DNA of 34,408 nt. It comes from an uncultured Acidobacteriota bacterium. Its GTDB lineage: Bacteria; Acidobacteriota; Blastocatellia; Pyrinomonadales; Pyrinomonadaceae. Shown here piece by piece: positions 32,610-34,408 of this stretch (its first letter is position 1; each line of letters starts with the position of its first letter). The notes under the pieces were generated by a model. The model did no database searches and was not told the DNA's origin. It saw only the letters and a program-made list of their open reading frames with translations. The translations under genes were made by a program, and so were the position numbers. The DNA lies in the NCBI GenBank assembly GCA_937873515.1, contig CALMYB010000016.1, positions 1-34,408 of the forward strand, read 5' to 3'.

Positions 32610-34013
32610 ATGCGTTTTTCGGTACCTATACTTTGTCTTCTTCTATTCTTTTTCTTCGCCTCGGCTGCGCCCATAAGGGCCGATTTTGTATACACATTGG
32701 TGGATGCAACGGATGGAAATATGCTCTATGGATTTTCTGTTAACGATACCACCGGCGAATTGACGCTTTTGAATGGATTCCCGATCGCGACCGGTTTCAT
32801 TGGCGGCGGCAATACCAATCTCGAACATTTGGCGTTCGATCCCGTTAACAAGTTCTTGTATGTCGCAAATCGCGGCTCGTCCAACATCTCGGTCTATTCC
32901 GTGGATCAGGCGACCGGTACCCTTGCGATCGCACCCTTTTCACCGATCGCTTCGGTTGCGAATCAGCGCACCTTGAAGATACATCCCTCGGGTTCGCCCT
33001 TGATAGTTGGTGCAGACGTGTTCGCGAGTTTTGTGATCACGCCGACGACTGCAACGCCCGCACCGAACAGTCCATATGCTATGCCGACCGGCGTCAGTCC
33101 GGCCGCATCAGCTCTCTCGCCGGACGGCACCTATTATTACGCGGGCGGCAATAGCGGCAACTTCTTTGCGGGATATTCCATAAATGCTTCTACTGGCGAG
33201 ATGACCGAGATAGCTGGCAATCCATTCGATTCGGGGGCGAGCAATCCTGTCCCGGTCGATGTCGATATAACGGGCAGACTTTGGGTGTTTGGCTCGCGGC
33301 AAGCAGCAATGCGGATATACACGCTCGCATCCGGTGTGCCTACGCCTGTCACCGGCAGCCCTTTCACATTTGGCGAAACCGGGTTCGCCTCGACCGCAAA
33401 GCTGCATCCGAACGGAAACTTCCTGATCCTGCCAAATCGCACGCGCTCATACGTTGTATCTGCAGCGATCAGCGGCAGCGGTTCCGCAACGGCCATATCG
33501 ACCGTTTCCGGCTCACCTTTCGGAACTTCCGGTTCAACGTCGCTGGCCGCCGTATATAACCCCGCGGGCTCCTATTTGTATGTTTCAAATGCAGGTTCGC
33601 GGAACATTTCGAAATTCAGTGTTGAACCAATGACAGGTGTACTATCCTCATTGACCGTACTTCCGGCCAACACCCTGGGCACGACCGGCTCGAACTCCGG
33701 CATCGTCTATGTGCCTTCGGCTACGACCTCGATTCCAGTGTCGATCAGCGGTCGTGTTCTGCGTTCGAACGGATCACCTGTCTCGACCGCTCGTATTACG
33801 ATCAGCGGGCCAAATGGCTTCACGTTTACAACACTGACCAACCCCTTCGGGTTTTACCTGTTCGAGAATGTGCTTTCAAACCAGCAATACTCGATCGGCG
33901 TCCAGTCAAAGCTTGCATCGTTTGCTCCAGTGTCAGTAACTCCTACCGGAAGCATTACCGATCTCGATATAACCGAATCCACTCCGCCGGGTTTGAATCG
34001 TTCTCGTCGCTAG
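32610..34013 (+). CDS. Secreted lactonase-like beta-propeller with C-terminal carboxypeptidase-regulatory-like domain
   Basis: This 467-residue protein has a signal peptide (MRFSVPILCLLLFFFFASAAPIRA). Residues about 28-375 form a seven-bladed propeller like the lactonase/YncE group, with repeated 'YSVDQATGTLAIAPFSPI' and 'YSINASTGEMTEIAGNPF' units and 'FDPVNKFLYVANRGSSN'. The last 85 or so residues ('PVSISGRVLRSNGSPVS...') are a carboxypeptidase regulatory-like beta-sandwich similar to that of the protein at 1498. Catalytic residues of true lactonases were not found, so it is more likely a binding protein. AAGGAGG fixes the start. No sorting signal of the PEP-CTERM or LPXTG type is present. 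Confidence 0.83.
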   Translation: MRFSVPILCLLLFFFFASAAPIRADFVYTLVDATDGNMLYGFSVNDTTGELTLLNGFPIATGFIGGGNTNLEHLAFDPVNKFLYVANRGSSNISVYSVDQATGTLAIAPFSPIASVANQRTLKIHPSGSPLIVGADVFASFVITPTTATPAPNSPYAMPTGVSPAASALSPDGTYYYAGGNSGNFFAGYSINASTGEMTEIAGNPFDSGASNPVPVDVDITGRLWVFGSRQAAMRIYTLASGVPTPVTGSPFTFGETGFASTAKLHPNGNFLILPNRTRSYVVSAAISGSGSATAISTVSGSPFGTSGSTSLAAVYNPAGSYLYVSNAGSRNISKFSVEPMTGVLSSLTVLPANTLGTTGSNSGIVYVPSATTSIPVSISGRVLRSNGSPVSTARITISGPNGFTFTTLTNPFGFYLFENVLSNQQYSIGVQSKLASFAPVSVTPTGSITDLDITESTPPGLNRSRR

Positions 34014-34020
34014 CCTACAC

Positions 34021-34052
34021 AAGAAAAGGCGGCCAAAAGGCCGCCTTTTCTT
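34021..34052. terminator. Bidirectional rho-independent terminator
   Basis: A perfect 14-bp stem (AAGAAAAGGCGGCC 34021-34034, complement 34039-34052) with an AAAA loop has A-rich and T-rich flanks built into the stem, so it can work for both convergent genes. Confidence 0.9.
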
Positions 34053-34096
34053 GTCCATCTAATTAGTAATTAGCAATTGGTTCGGGGTGATCCGTC

Positions 34097-34408
34097 TTAA
34101 TTCACATACGCACTTGGTGCGGGAACGTCGCCGGCAAGGCCGAAGGGCACGACGGAGAAGCCCGCACTTGAACCGAGTATGTAGAACAGCCCTTGTGCGT
34201 CGGGGCGATAGACCGCAAGGTCTGCCTTGCCGTCTCCGTCATAGTCGCCCGCTGCCGGGATGTCCGTCGAGATGCCGAACGGTGCCCCGTAGGCGGTCTC
34301 GTTCTCGCTTCTAAGTACGTACCAGAATCCCGTCGATGGACGATAGACCGCGATGTCCGTCTTGCCGTCGCCCGTGTAGTCGGCAGGAACGACCTTGTCG
34401 CCCGCGGC
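34097..34408 (-). CDS. C-terminal end of an FG-GAP/VCBS-type repeat protein (partial)
   Basis: The open frame enters from the window edge and ends with TAA at 34097-34099, giving 103 residues. It contains two copies of a 'DYxGDGKxDxAVYRP' repeat (first '[15 protein letters not shown]', then '[15 protein letters not shown]') about 50 residues apart, each followed by an aromatic 'FWYVLRS' or 'LFYILGS' strand. These are calcium-binding-loop repeats of the FG-GAP/VCBS kind common in large secreted proteins. The N-terminal part is outside the window. The gene is convergent with the propeller gene and shares its terminator. Confidence 0.85.
   Translation of the reverse strand, partial: AAGDKVVPADYTGDGKTDIAVYRPSTGFWYVLRSENETAYGAPFGISTDIPAAGDYDGDGKADLAVYRPDAQGLFYILGSSAGFSVVPFGLAGDVPAPSAYVN

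Overview
The window looks like a chromosomal segment of an Acidobacteriota bacterium, probably class Blastocatellia (Pyrinomonas-like). The pointers are a Myxococcus-type MglB/MglA pair, an exosortase (XrtA/EpsH-type) exopolysaccharide locus, a B12-dependent ribonucleotide reductase, HAF-type and propeller-type secreted proteins, and moderately high GC with unusual short repeats in several intergenic gaps. This assignment is inferred from gene content. No rRNA, phage, insertion sequence or CRISPR array was seen.

Left part (1-11.2 kb): a repeat-bearing intergenic region, a quinone-oxidoreductase-like gene and a secreted HAF-repeat protein are followed by a minus-strand operon, glmR(yvcK)-glmU-VWA protein-glmS. 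It makes UDP-GlcNAc and carries its likely regulator, and a good sigma70-type promoter lies at 8068-8097. Divergent from it are mglB and mglA, then an overlapping pair (87-aa unknown plus nucleotidyltransferase), a lipoprotein and two tRNA genes (Val-TAC, Asp-GTC) on the minus strand with their own promoter.

Middle part (11.3-28.7 kb): a minus-strand exopolysaccharide operon runs prsT-like TPR lipoprotein, a 59-codon small gene with a PEP-CTERM-like motif, GumC/Wzz chain-length protein, ExeA-like ATPase, BY-kinase, polyprenyl glycosylphosphotransferase, Wza-like export protein and a YCF48-like beta-propeller. Divergent from it are a soluble four-PAS histidine kinase with a NarL-type regulator and a Crp/Fnr regulator. 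A second minus-strand group, prenyl synthase-exosortase-EpsI, completes the exosortase system. A polysaccharide deacetylase lies next to it.

Right part (28.7-34.4 kb): hslO (Hsp33) diverges from nrdJ, whose upstream region holds a probable NrdR box, a near-consensus promoter and a structured leader. Then come a secreted propeller protein with a C-terminal module also found in the 1498-2835 protein, a strong bidirectional terminator, and the 3' end of a minus-strand FG-GAP/VCBS-type repeat protein cut by the window edge.

The most interesting items are the small PEP-motif gene at 18289-18468, which overlaps the prsT stop codon as ATGA inside the exosortase-type EPS operon, and the physical linkage of glmR, glmU and glmS with an unstudied secreted VWA protein between the last two.
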